From UMGS973 sp045599945 (GTDB lineage Bacteria; Bacillota; Clostridia; Peptostreptococcales; Anaerovoracaceae), in the NCBI GenBank assembly GCA_045599945.1, contig JAZRWY010000029.1, forward strand, positions 1 to 64,000: a DNA stretch of 64,000 nt. The letters run 5' to 3'. Below, piece by piece: positions 43,076 to 51,137 of the stretch (its first letter is position 1; each line of letters begins with the position of its first letter). A program made the translations under genes and the position numbers. Below the pieces are notes generated by a model. The model saw nothing but the letters and a program-made list of their open reading frames with translations, made no database searches and was not told where the DNA came from.

Positions 43076-43411
43076 TTAATTCTTTTCTCTTAAAGTTACG
43101 CCAACGTGACTTGTTCTCTTTAAGATGATTGATGCTCTTCCCTGAGAACCAGCTCTCCATCTCTTCATTGTAGGACCCTGGTTCGCGTAGATTTCTGCAA
43201 CATATAAGTTGTCAGGATTCATCTTGTGATTCTCTTCAGCGTTAGCTGCTGCTGATTTAACAACCTTTTCGAATATTTCAGCACCCTTGCCAGGTGTGAA
43301 CTTTAAAATTGTCAGAGCCTCCTGTAAGTCTTTGCCTCTTACCAAGTCTGCTACAGGCTTAAGCTTGATCGGAGACATTCTAACGTACTTTGCTACTGCT
43401 TTTGCTTCCAT
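43076..43411 (-). CDS. rplV: 50S ribosomal protein L22
   Basis: A 111-residue L22: MEAKAVAKYVRMSPIKLKPV start, then the tunnel loop near ANQGPTMKRWRAGSQGRAS. It contributes the constriction of the exit tunnel, a site of macrolide interaction. Confidence 0.98.
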   Translation of the reverse strand: MEAKAVAKYVRMSPIKLKPVADLVRGKDLQEALTILKFTPGKGAEIFEKVVKSAAANAEENHKMNPDNLYVAEIYANQGPTMKRWRAGSQGRASIILKRTSHVGVTLREKN

Positions 43412-43429
43412 TTTTCTATCTCCTCTCTA

Positions 43430-43702
43430 TTATTTGCTCTTCTTATCTGCTGCATGTCCTCTGTAGTTTCTTGTTGGAGCGAATTCTCCAAGTCTGTGAC
43501 CTACCATGTCTTCTGTAATATATACAGGCATGTGCGTCTTTCCGTTATGGACAGCAATTGTATGTCCCACCATCTGTGGGAAAATTGTGGATGGTCTTGA
43601 CCAAGTCTTGATAACTTTCTTTTCGTTAGCTGCGTTCATCTCATCGATAGCCTTTAACAGCTTTGCATCTACGAAAGGACCTTTTTTCAGTGATCTACCC
43701 AT
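43430..43702 (-). CDS. rpsS: 30S ribosomal protein S19
   Basis: A 90-residue S19: MGRSLKKGPFVDAKLLKAID, TWSRPSTIFPQMVGHTIAVH and LGEFAPTRNYRGHAADKKSK. It contacts S13 in the 30S head. Confidence 0.98.
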   Translation of the reverse strand: MGRSLKKGPFVDAKLLKAIDEMNAANEKKVIKTWSRPSTIFPQMVGHTIAVHNGKTHMPVYITEDMVGHRLGEFAPTRNYRGHAADKKSK

Positions 43703-43719
43703 TATTTATTGCTCCTTCC

Positions 43720-44553
43720 TTACTTTTCGTTTCTTCTCTTTACGATGTACTTGTTAGAATCCTTGTTTTTCTTTCTAGTCTTGTAGCCAAGAGCAGGCTT
43801 ACCCCAAGGAGTAACAGGACCCTTACGTCCGATAGGTGCTCTACCTTCACCACCACCATGCGGGTGATCGTTAGGGTTCATTACGGAACCTCTTACTGTA
43901 GGTCTGATACCCATGTGTCTCTTTCTGCCGGCCTTACCGATCTGGATGTTACCGTGATCGATGTTGCCAACTTCGCCGATAGTAGCTCTGCATTCGATTC
44001 TTACTTTTCTTACTTCGCCGGAAGGAAGTCTAACCTGTGCGTACTTATCTTCCTTAGCCATCAGCTGCGCACCGTTACCGGCTGCTCTTACCATCTGGCC
44101 GCCCTTTCCAGGCTGCAGCTCGATGTTGTGGATGATAGTACCTACCGGAATGTTTGCAAGCGGTAATGCATTACCAACCTTGATGTCTGCATCAGGACCT
44201 GAGTAGATAACGTCGCCAACCTTCAGCTTGTTTGGAGCGATGATGTATCTCTTTTCGCCGTCTGCATATGTGATTAATGCGATATTTGCAGTTCTGTTAG
44301 GATCGTATTCGATGGCTGTAACATTACCTGCGATACCGTCCTTTGTTCTCTTAAAGTCGATGATTCTATACTTTGGTCTGTATCCGCCGCCCTTATGTCT
44401 AACAGTGATCTTGCCTCTTGAATTTCTTCCGGAGTGCTTCTTCAGAGTAACTGTTAATGACTTTTCAGGTGTTGACTTTGTGATTTCTTCAAAAGTAGAA
44501 ACTGTCATTCCTCTCAGACCAGGAGTAGTTGGATTATATTTTTTGATTCCCAT
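43720..44553 (-). CDS. rplB: 50S ribosomal protein L2
   Basis: A 277-residue L2: MGIKKYNPTTPGLRGMTV start, GGQMVRAAGNGAQLMAKE and the invariant RGSVMNPNDHPHGGGEGRAP near the peptidyl transferase centre. Confidence 0.98.
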   Translation of the reverse strand: MGIKKYNPTTPGLRGMTVSTFEEITKSTPEKSLTVTLKKHSGRNSRGKITVRHKGGGYRPKYRIIDFKRTKDGIAGNVTAIEYDPNRTANIALITYADGEKRYIIAPNKLKVGDVIYSGPDADIKVGNALPLANIPVGTIIHNIELQPGKGGQMVRAAGNGAQLMAKEDKYAQVRLPSGEVRKVRIECRATIGEVGNIDHGNIQIGKAGRKRHMGIRPTVRGSVMNPNDHPHGGGEGRAPIGRKGPVTPWGKPALGYKTRKKNKDSNKYIVKRRNEK

Positions 44554-44569
44554 GATTGTCTACCTCCTA

Positions 44570-44860
44570 TTAAAGTCCCTGGAAGAATTCGATTTCCTTA
44601 CTGTTTGGAGTAAGTGTAACGATTGCCTTCTTTGAAGCAGCAGTCTTACCTTCGTATCTTCCCATTCTCTTTACTTTACCCTTCACGTTCATGATGTTAA
44701 CCTTTTCTACTTCAACATCGAAAATCTCTTCGATTGCCTTCTTGACCTGTGTCTTGTTGGCTCTAGGGTCAACCTTGAATGTGTATTTCTTTTCCTGTGC
44801 ATCATCCATTGATTTTTCGGAGATAACAGGCTTTATAATTACGTCGTATGGAGTTTTCAT
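44570..44860 (-). CDS. rplW: 50S ribosomal protein L23
   Basis: A 96-residue L23: PYDVIIKPVISEKSMDDAQE, then TFKVDPRANKTQVKKAIEEI. It is the tunnel-exit docking site for trigger factor and SRP. Its ATG overlaps the rplD stop (TAATG). Confidence 0.98.
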   Translation of the reverse strand: MKTPYDVIIKPVISEKSMDDAQEKKYTFKVDPRANKTQVKKAIEEIFDVEVEKVNIMNVKGKVKRMGRYEGKTAASKKAIVTLTPNSKEIEFFQGL

Positions 44861-45483
44861 TATGCATATACCTCCTCGATCTTCTTAATTGCTTCTTCTG
44901 TTACGATGAAGTTTGTGTAGTTTACGATTTCGTAAACATTCATGGTGCCTACTAAAACAGTTCTTACACCAGGGATATTAGCAGCTGACTTGATAACATT
45001 TTCGTCCTTTTCAGCCATAACGATCAGTGCTTTTCTTGCAGCTCCGATGTTTTCTAATACCTTAACCATTTCCTTTGTCTTCGGTTCTTCAAATGATAAT
45101 TTGTCGAGTACGATCATTTCACCATTTGCTACCTTATCGGATAAAGCAGACTTCATTGCAAGTCTCTTTACTTTCTTGTTTACGGAATATCTGTAATCTC
45201 TTGGCTTTGGTGCGAATACTACGCCGCCGCCGATCTGTGAAGGGTCAGTGGAATGTCCCTGTCTGTGACGTCCGGTTCCCTTCTGTCTGAAAGGCTTTCT
45301 TCCGCCTCCTCTGACTTCGCCTCTGGTCTTTGCTGACTGAGTTCCCTGTCTCTGACATGCAAGGTAGTTCTTAACTACTTCGTGAACAGCGTATTCGTTA
45401 GGAGTGATTCCGAAGATCTCATCGTTTAAAACGATTTCACCAGCTTCAGCTCCTGCCATGTTAAGCATCTTTAATGTTGCCAT
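44860..45483 (-). CDS. rplD: 50S ribosomal protein L4
   Basis: A 207-residue L4 with the tunnel loop TRGEVRGGGRKPFRQKGTGR followed by HRQGHSTDPSQIGGGVVF. In several bacteria L4 represses its own S10 operon by binding the leader. It lies between rplC and rplW. Confidence 0.98.
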   Translation of the reverse strand: MATLKMLNMAGAEAGEIVLNDEIFGITPNEYAVHEVVKNYLACQRQGTQSAKTRGEVRGGGRKPFRQKGTGRHRQGHSTDPSQIGGGVVFAPKPRDYRYSVNKKVKRLAMKSALSDKVANGEMIVLDKLSFEEPKTKEMVKVLENIGAARKALIVMAEKDENVIKSAANIPGVRTVLVGTMNVYEIVNYTNFIVTEEAIKKIEEVYA

Positions 45484-45506
45484 TTTTTAGTCCTCCTTTC
45501 CAAATA

Positions 45507-46136
45507 CTACTGACCTTTAACTGCGTACTGGATCTTAAGTAAGCCGCCCTTGTTTCCAGGTACTGCTCCCTTAACCAGCATAAGGTTTCTTTCTTCAATA
45601 ACTTTTACTAATTCAACGTTCTGTACAGTAACAGTTTCTCTACCCATTCTACCAGGAGCAGCATTGCCCTTGAATACTCTGGATGGATATGTACCAGCTG
45701 CTAATGCACCAGGTAATCTCTTGTGCTTTGAACCGTGGCTCATAGGACCTCTGTGGTGTCCATGTCTCTTGATGTTACCCTGAGTTCCCTTACCCTTTGA
45801 AGTACCGGTTACGTCCAGTTTCTTTCCTTCTTCGAAGTCTGCAACTGTGATCACCTGACCTACTTCGTAGCTTTCGCCTTCTTCTGTTCTGAATTCAGCT
45901 AAGTGCTTCTTTGTAGCAACGCCGGCCTTTTCAAAGTGACCAGTCATTGGCTTGTTAACTCTCTGTGGTTTCTGATCTTCAAAACCAACCTGAACTGCAT
46001 TGTAACCGTCAGTCTCAACTGTCTTGATCTGTGTTACAACTTCCGGACCTGCTTCGATCACTGTTACAGGAACAACTTCACCTGCTTCAGTAAAGATCTG
46101 AGTCATTCCGACTTTCTTGCCTAGAATCATTTTCAT
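45507..46136 (-). CDS. rplC: 50S ribosomal protein L3
   Basis: A 209-residue L3: ILGKKVGMTQIFTEAGEVVP start, GTSKGKGTQGNIKRHGHHRG and PMSHGSKHKRLPG. It nucleates 50S assembly and reaches the peptidyl transferase centre. It is separated from rpsJ by 77 bases with two hairpins. Confidence 0.98.
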   Translation of the reverse strand: MKMILGKKVGMTQIFTEAGEVVPVTVIEAGPEVVTQIKTVETDGYNAVQVGFEDQKPQRVNKPMTGHFEKAGVATKKHLAEFRTEEGESYEVGQVITVADFEEGKKLDVTGTSKGKGTQGNIKRHGHHRGPMSHGSKHKRLPGALAAGTYPSRVFKGNAAPGRMGRETVTVQNVELVKVIEERNLMLVKGAVPGNKGGLLKIQYAVKGQ

Positions 46137-46168
46137 CTTTTATTTTTTCCTCCTAAATTCTTACAGCG

Positions 46169-46192
46169 GATTGCTCCAGATTTTGAGCAATC
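46169..46192 (-). other. Hairpin between rpsJ and rplC
   Basis: Perfect inverted repeat GATTGCTC/GAGCAATC with an eight-base loop, next to a smaller AAGGG/CCCTT hairpin nearer rpsJ. No T-run follows, so processing or local translational control is more likely than termination. Confidence 0.45.
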
Positions 46193-46213
46193 ATACTAAG
46201 GGGAGTACCCTTA

Positions 46214-46525
46214 CTATAACTTGATTTCAATGCTTACGCCTGCAGGCAGATTTAACTTTGTCAATGCATCTGTTGTCTTTGGTGTAGCATTTGTGATGTC
46301 GATCAGTCTCTTGTGAGTTCTCTGTTCGAACTGTTCTCTTGAATCCTTGTACTTGTGTACTGCTCTAAGGATTGTAACTACTTCCTTCTCTGTTGGAAGT
46401 GGGATAGGGCCTGATACGTCAGCGCCTGTCTTCTTTGCAGTTTCAACGATAGTTGCTGCACTCTTGTCTAACAGTGCGTGATCGTAAGCTCTAAGCTTGA
46501 TTCTGATTTTCTGTAATTCGCTCAT
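46214..46525 (-). CDS. rpsJ: 30S ribosomal protein S10
   Basis: A 103-residue S10: KIRIKLRAYDHALLDKSAAT, GPIPLPTEKEVVTILRAVHK and end NLPAGVSIEIKL. It is the first gene of the S10-spc-alpha array and also the NusE antitermination factor. AGGAGG precedes the ATG. Confidence 0.98.
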   Translation of the reverse strand: MSELQKIRIKLRAYDHALLDKSAATIVETAKKTGADVSGPIPLPTEKEVVTILRAVHKYKDSREQFEQRTHKRLIDITNATPKTTDALTKLNLPAGVSIEIKL

Positions 46526-46767
46526 TTTTTCCTCCTGCGATTTTAATTTTTGTACAGTTTTCGCTATGCTTGTACAAGGGGTTCAAACCCTGAAATTTCA
46601 ACGTGTAAGGGTTATTTGCCTACTTACTACACGTCGCCGTGTGTTTCCTTCGTTTTTCACACAGAAAAAATCAGGCGAATCCCTACGCATCCGTCCAGCG
46701 GATACAATTGCTCCATGGAAATATCCAGATAGCACTGCAACTTCCCATATCTTCGCCTAAAGCAAGC
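46526..46767 (-). promoter_or_regulatory. Long untranslated leader of the S10 operon
   Basis: About 240 bases lie between the expected start point of the strong promoter (46774-46802) and rpsJ. The leader contains the hairpin TTGTACA/TGTACAA close to rpsJ, complementary ACGTGTAG and CTTACACGT segments, and GTGTG/CACAC arms. Such a leader could bind L4 or another ribosomal protein; no E. coli-type S10 leader is recognisable. I find no reading frame in it. Confidence 0.55.
46591..46659 (-). repeat. Leader repeat block, proximal copy
   Basis: Shares AATTTCAACGT (46594-46604) and the GTGTTTCC..CGTTTTTC block (46641-46658) with the distal copy at 46846-46895, plus a CGCC between them. Spacing between shared blocks is 36 bases here and 20 in the other copy. 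Confidence 0.55.
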
Positions 46768-46773
46768 CTTTAC

Positions 46774-46802
46774 ATTGTAACAAAGGAGTTGCAGCATTGC
46801 AA
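46774..46802 (-). promoter_or_regulatory. Promoter of the S10-spc-alpha array
   Basis: Minus strand TTGCAA (46797-46802), 17-base spacer ending in TGT (extended -10), TACAAT (46774-46779). An A/T-rich tract with AAAAAAAGTTAAAAAAGT lies just upstream and may act as an UP element. Confidence 0.85.
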
Positions 46803-46845
46803 CCCCTTCCAGAAAACTTTTTTAACTTTTTTTACGCTCAAAACA

Positions 46846-46895
46846 TTGTAATTTCAACGTTTATGTTCACACACCGCCTCGTGTTTCCGTTTTTC
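46846..46895 (-). repeat. Repeat block upstream of the S10 promoter, distal copy
   Basis: Second copy of the shared blocks: AATTTCAACGT (46850-46860) and GTGTTTCCGTTTTTC (46881-46895). It lies upstream of the promoter at 46774-46802. The remaining stretch to 47104 holds no gene; it is AT-rich, with a GAAAAACGGA-like third echo near 46914-46926 (minus strand). Confidence 0.5.
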
Positions 46896-47104
46896 TCCTC
46901 CTCTTGTATGCCAAATCCGTTTTTCCCATTCAAACTACCATATGTAGGGGCTCGGAAACGGTGAAAAAATAGATATTTTCTGACTATTTTCTCCTCCCGA
47001 TCCAAAGAGCAGGAGTCATATTAAAACATATTTCTTAAAAAAAATGATTGAAAAATACAAAGTCGGCATATTTGTATGGTTTTTACAGCAAACAAGTTTG
47101 TTTC

Positions 47105-49717
47105 CTATTCCTTGTTCATCGCCTCATTGAGAAGCCTTCCCAGCTCGAAGCTCTTCTCTCTTCCGTAACTTTTGATTTCCCGGCGCATCTTTTCAAGAGC
47201 ATCATCTACTTCTGCCTTGAGTTCCATTGCCGTTACTCTCTTTGCTCCTGCACCAAAACTCATAATTTGCACCATGTAATCCGATGACGCAACCAGCACG
47301 TCTGCTTTTTTTCCCAGCTGCGCTGTGAGTTTTTCAATATATGCATCCGCAGTCTGATCCTCTCTGGTATATACAACCGTCAGATCATCGAATTCCTCCA
47401 CAGAGCCGATGTTTCCTTTCGCCTTGTATCCATCAAATACAAGGATAATCTTTCGATCCGTATATGCATCAAAGGTCCTGAAAAGCTCTATCATTTCTTC
47501 TCTGGCATAGGATATGACATCTGAAAGGTTCTCCTTCCAGGCAAACATGCAGTTGTATCCGTCGATGAGAAGGTATTTCTCCTTCTCTCTTCCTGCATGG
47601 GCTGCGTAGTTATCGTAGTTCACATGGCCTGCGCTTTCCGCAAGCATTCTGTCCTGGTCCTGCTTTGGCGCCCACCTCTTTGAATGAGGCTTTTTCTTTC
47701 CATAGGTCTTCTCAAAGATGGCCTTCAGCTCATCATCATATACTCCTGCGCTGCTGCTCCTCTCAAAAGAAGAACCTTCCTCTTCACCCTTGACATATCT
47801 GTTTATGTCAAAAGGCTTGAGATGCATGTAATCCTCCACTTCATTCCATGGTACATAAAACCCTGCGCCATGGGTACAGAAGATGGACCCCGGCTGGTTT
47901 TCCATGTCCGCCTCAGGATCGTATCCTCTCTCCGCTATGACTTCTTCCGCATTATGGCATTCCTCATATCCGGACAGTCTTGCAAAAAATGAACCTCTGC
48001 CCTTTGTATATGATACAACCTCGCTGTGGTATTCATGCATGGTTGATACTGGGCCTGTACCTGTAAGGATTGTAAGGTCGCCATCCGTCACAGGCTCGTC
48101 AAAACGGCCGTGCATTCTCTGGATATCTGTCATGGCACGTCCGGCAGATTCGGACGGAACGGTAAGCCTGAAGGAATATACCGGTTCAAGAAGCACCGGT
48201 TTGTTTCTCATCAGCCCATGCCTTATCGCCCGGTATGTGGACTGCCTCATGTCTCCGGGCTCTGTATGCTTTAAGTGATCCTTTCCGGTCAGAAGCGTGA
48301 TCTTCATATCTGTAATGAATGAACCTGTAAGAACGCCCCTATGCTGCTTTTCCATCATGTGGGAAAGAATCAGCTTCTGCCAGTGAGGCTTTAATACATC
48401 GTTATCTGCAATGGTATCAAATATGAGGCCCTCTCCTCTTGGAAGCGGCTCAAGGAGCAGATGTACCTCCGAATAGTGCTTAAGAGGCTCATAATGGCCG
48501 ACTCCTTCTGATACTCCCGATACAGTCTCCGCATATACTATACTTCCTGCACCAAAGGAAACATCCATTCCAAATCTCTCAAGTATAACTTCGTGCAGTA
48601 TCTCTGTCTGCACCTTGCCCATCAGGCACAGATTGACGGACGAATCTTCTTCATTCCAGGAGACCTGAAGCTGAGGGTCCTCTTCTTCGAGCTGCTTCAT
48701 TTTCCTGTAGGCGTCCTGCATGTCAGTTCCGGAAGGAAACTCCGCCCTGAATCTGAGCGGAGGAATCATCTCCGGAAAATACATTCCTTCTGCATTTCCA
48801 AGCCCCTGGCCGCAATATGTCTTTTCAAGTCCGGCAACTGCTATTACAGAGCCTGCTTCTGCTTTCTGCACCTCGACGTACTTCCCTCCGTCGTAGATTC
48901 TGATTCTATCCACCTTCTCCTGAAGTTCTTCCACCACTTCCTTCGCCGACAGGCTGCCGCCGGTCAGTTTCATGTGGGTAAGACGGGTGCCTTTATCGTC
49001 TCTTGTGATTTTGTAAACGATGGCTCCAAACCCGGGTGAATCATATGCGCATCCTGCATAATCGCCAAGAACAGCCATGAGCGTATCGATTCCTTCCATC
49101 TTCAGGGCCGAACCGAACACAACAGGATGGAGCCTTCCTTCATGGAACAGCTCCGCCAGATCTTCTTTTCCCGGTTTGTTTCCTTCAAGAATCTCATCCA
49201 GCAGCCTTCCCGATTCATCCATCATGGCAATCTCTTCGTCATCCATGTCCGATACATCCTGCGCGCCCTCAGAAAGCTTCTCCCGAATCTCTGCAAAAAC
49301 AGCATCTCTATCTGCACCGCTCTGGTCCATCTTATTGACAAAGATGATTACCGGTATGCCGCTTTTCCGAAGGAGGTTCCACAGGGTATCCGTATATCCT
49401 GTGATGCCGTCCGCCTGCGAAATGACAAGCACAGCAGCATCCAGTATCTGAAGGGTTCTCTCCATCTCCGATGAAAAGTCCATATGTCCCGGAGTATCTA
49501 CAAGCGTAAGCTCCGTATCTCCAATCTGAAAGATGGCCTGCTTCGAATAGATGGTGATCCCTCTCTTCTTTTCAAGTTCCTCTGTATCCAGAAAAGCATC
49601 TCCCTGGTCCACGCGTCCTGCTTTTCTTATTTTACCCGCATGGTAGAGCAGCGCCTCGCTGAGCGTGGTCTTGCCGGCATCTACAGGGGCCAGTATCCCA
49701 ACTACTGCCTTTTTCAT
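47105..49717 (-). CDS. TetM/EF-G-like translational GTPase fused to a Rae1/YacP-type NYN endonuclease
   Basis: An 870-residue two-part protein. Residues 1-about 640 are an EF-G/TetM-type translational GTPase: APVDAGKTT (10-18), DTPGHMDF (74-81), NKMD (128-131), then domains II-V ending near VPWNEVEDYMHL. After a linker of about 70 residues, 714-870 (DNA 47108-47578) match the whole Rae1/YacP NYN domain: LLIDGYNCMFAW, VFDGYKAKG, YTREDQTADAYIEKL and ASSDYMVQIMSFG. The four acidic residues expected of the NYN active site are all present. Rae1 cleaves mRNA in the ribosomal A site. Start ATG 49717 overlaps the miaB stop; TTG codons just upstream are closer to AGGAG. Annotation as tetracycline resistance would be unjustified. 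Confidence 0.88.
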   Translation of the reverse strand: MKKAVVGILAPVDAGKTTLSEALLYHAGKIRKAGRVDQGDAFLDTEELEKKRGITIYSKQAIFQIGDTELTLVDTPGHMDFSSEMERTLQILDAAVLVISQADGITGYTDTLWNLLRKSGIPVIIFVNKMDQSGADRDAVFAEIREKLSEGAQDVSDMDDEEIAMMDESGRLLDEILEGNKPGKEDLAELFHEGRLHPVVFGSALKMEGIDTLMAVLGDYAGCAYDSPGFGAIVYKITRDDKGTRLTHMKLTGGSLSAKEVVEELQEKVDRIRIYDGGKYVEVQKAEAGSVIAVAGLEKTYCGQGLGNAEGMYFPEMIPPLRFRAEFPSGTDMQDAYRKMKQLEEEDPQLQVSWNEEDSSVNLCLMGKVQTEILHEVILERFGMDVSFGAGSIVYAETVSGVSEGVGHYEPLKHYSEVHLLLEPLPRGEGLIFDTIADNDVLKPHWQKLILSHMMEKQHRGVLTGSFITDMKITLLTGKDHLKHTEPGDMRQSTYRAIRHGLMRNKPVLLEPVYSFRLTVPSESAGRAMTDIQRMHGRFDEPVTDGDLTILTGTGPVSTMHEYHSEVVSYTKGRGSFFARLSGYEECHNAEEVIAERGYDPEADMENQPGSIFCTHGAGFYVPWNEVEDYMHLKPFDINRYVKGEEEGSSFERSSSAGVYDDELKAIFEKTYGKKKPHSKRWAPKQDQDRMLAESAGHVNYDNYAAHAGREKEKYLLIDGYNCMFAWKENLSDVISYAREEMIELFRTFDAYTDRKIILVFDGYKAKGNIGSVEEFDDLTVVYTREDQTADAYIEKLTAQLGKKADVLVASSDYMVQIMSFGAGAKRVTAMELKAEVDDALEKMRREIKSYGREKSFELGRLLNEAMNKE

Positions 49718-49718
49718 C

Positions 49719-51032
49719 CTATTCAACAATTTCTCCTACCAGGCTGAATGTGTTTGCGCCTGTAATCCTTACATTGACCATTTCTCCTGCCTTTGAGTTC
49801 TCAGCCTTGAAATTTACCAGCTTAAAGCCTTCTGTTCTTCCTGAGCAGGTAAACAGGTCATTCTTTGATACTCCATCCACCAATACCTGGAATGTCTTTC
49901 CTATGCATGCCGCATTCTTTGCTGCCGCACTTTCATTGATTACATCGACGAGTCTTTCAAATCTCGCATGCTTGATATCTTCCGGAATCTGGTTTTCCAT
50001 CTTTTCTGCAGGCGTTCCTTTCCGGATGCTGTAGAGGAAGGTAAAGGCTGAATCATAGCCTACCTCTCTGCAAAGAGAGAGCGTATCCTCAAAGTCTTCT
50101 TCCGTCTCTCCCGGAAATCCTACAATGATATCCGTACTCATGGTGATATCCGGCACTGCCGCCTTCAGTTTCCGGACAAGATCCAGATATCTTTCTCTAT
50201 CATATTTTCTGTTCATTTCCCGAAGCACTTTACTGGAACCCGACTGCACAGGAAGATGAATGTTGTTACAGAGCTTATCGCAGTCTGCAAAAGCCTGTAT
50301 GAGTCTGTCCGAAAGGTCCTTCGGATGAGATGTCATGAAACGGATTCTTTCAAGACCCTCCACGCCGTTCAGCGCATAGATGAGATCTGTAAAGTCATAG
50401 CCGCTTCCGCCGTCATATGAATTGACATTCTGTCCCAGAACCGTAATCTCCCTGACACCGTCTGCAGCAAGAGTTCTTACTTCTTCCAGTATGTCCTTGG
50501 GCTTTCTGCTCTTTTCTCTGCCCCGCGTGTATGGAACGATGCAATATGTACAGAAGTTGTTGCATCCATACATGATATTGACAAAGGCCTTATGCTGAAA
50601 GAGCCTCTTTGACGGAAGACCTTCTACGATTTCTTCTCGGTCCGGAAGAATCTCCATCTGTCTCTTTCTTGTCTCTGCTGCATCATCCAGAAGTTTCGGC
50701 AGGTTATGTATGTTATGCGTTCCAAAGATGATATCCACCCATGGGTATTTTACTTTCAGTGTATCTGTCACATGTTCCTGCTGCATCATGCATCCGCATA
50801 CGCCTACGATGAAGTTTTCATCTGCCTCATGCTTATGCTTCAGCTGCCCAAGGGTTCCAAAGAATCTCTTGTCTGCATTTTCCCTGATGGAACATGTATT
50901 GATGATGAGAACATCTGCCTCTTTCCGGTCTTCGCAGTGCACATAGCCTCTTTCCTCAAGCATTCCTGCCATGATTTCAGAGTCATGTTCATTCATCTGA
51001 CATCCGAATGTTATGATATGGTATTTCTTCAT
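49719..51032 (-). CDS. miaB: tRNA 2-methylthio-N6-isopentenyladenosine synthase MiaB
   Basis: A 437-residue radical-SAM methylthiotransferase modifying A37 of tRNAs reading UNN codons. The N-terminal UPF0004 domain binds the auxiliary cluster (TFGCQMNEHDSEIM, NTCSIREN, VGVCGCMM). The radical-SAM core has YGCNNFCTYCIVPYTRGRE, and a C-terminal TRAM domain follows. GAGGAG precedes the ATG. It is the promoter-proximal gene; the GTPase-nuclease fusion overlaps its end. Confidence 0.97.
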   Translation of the reverse strand: MKKYHIITFGCQMNEHDSEIMAGMLEERGYVHCEDRKEADVLIINTCSIRENADKRFFGTLGQLKHKHEADENFIVGVCGCMMQQEHVTDTLKVKYPWVDIIFGTHNIHNLPKLLDDAAETRKRQMEILPDREEIVEGLPSKRLFQHKAFVNIMYGCNNFCTYCIVPYTRGREKSRKPKDILEEVRTLAADGVREITVLGQNVNSYDGGSGYDFTDLIYALNGVEGLERIRFMTSHPKDLSDRLIQAFADCDKLCNNIHLPVQSGSSKVLREMNRKYDRERYLDLVRKLKAAVPDITMSTDIIVGFPGETEEDFEDTLSLCREVGYDSAFTFLYSIRKGTPAEKMENQIPEDIKHARFERLVDVINESAAAKNAACIGKTFQVLVDGVSKNDLFTCSGRTEGFKLVNFKAENSKAGEMVNVRITGANTFSLVGEIVE

Positions 51033-51063
51033 ACGATAATCTCCTCTTGAAATCTAACACTTA

Positions 51064-51092
51064 ATTATACCCCATATGCCTTGAAATTCCAA
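51064..51092 (-). promoter_or_regulatory. Promoter of miaB and the GTPase-nuclease gene
   Basis: Minus strand TTGGAA (51087-51092), 17-base spacer, TATAAT (51064-51069). Confidence 0.82.
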
Positions 51093-51097
51093 ATATG

Positions 51098-51123
51098 AAA
51101 AAAAGGCCCTGCAAAGCAGAGCC
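51098..51123 (-). terminator. Terminator of hppA
   Basis: Minus strand GGCTCTGC-TTT-GCAGGGCC (one G-U) followed by seven T, 15 bases after the hppA stop. Confidence 0.88.
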
Positions 51124-51137
51124 CGAATAGTCACGTA

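Noticed and set aside
47105..49717. Calling the GTPase-nuclease gene a tetracycline resistance determinant
   Set aside because: Similarity to TetM is real, but the fused nuclease, the altered first G motif (PVDAGKTT) and the chromosomal core location next to miaB argue against an acquired resistance gene.
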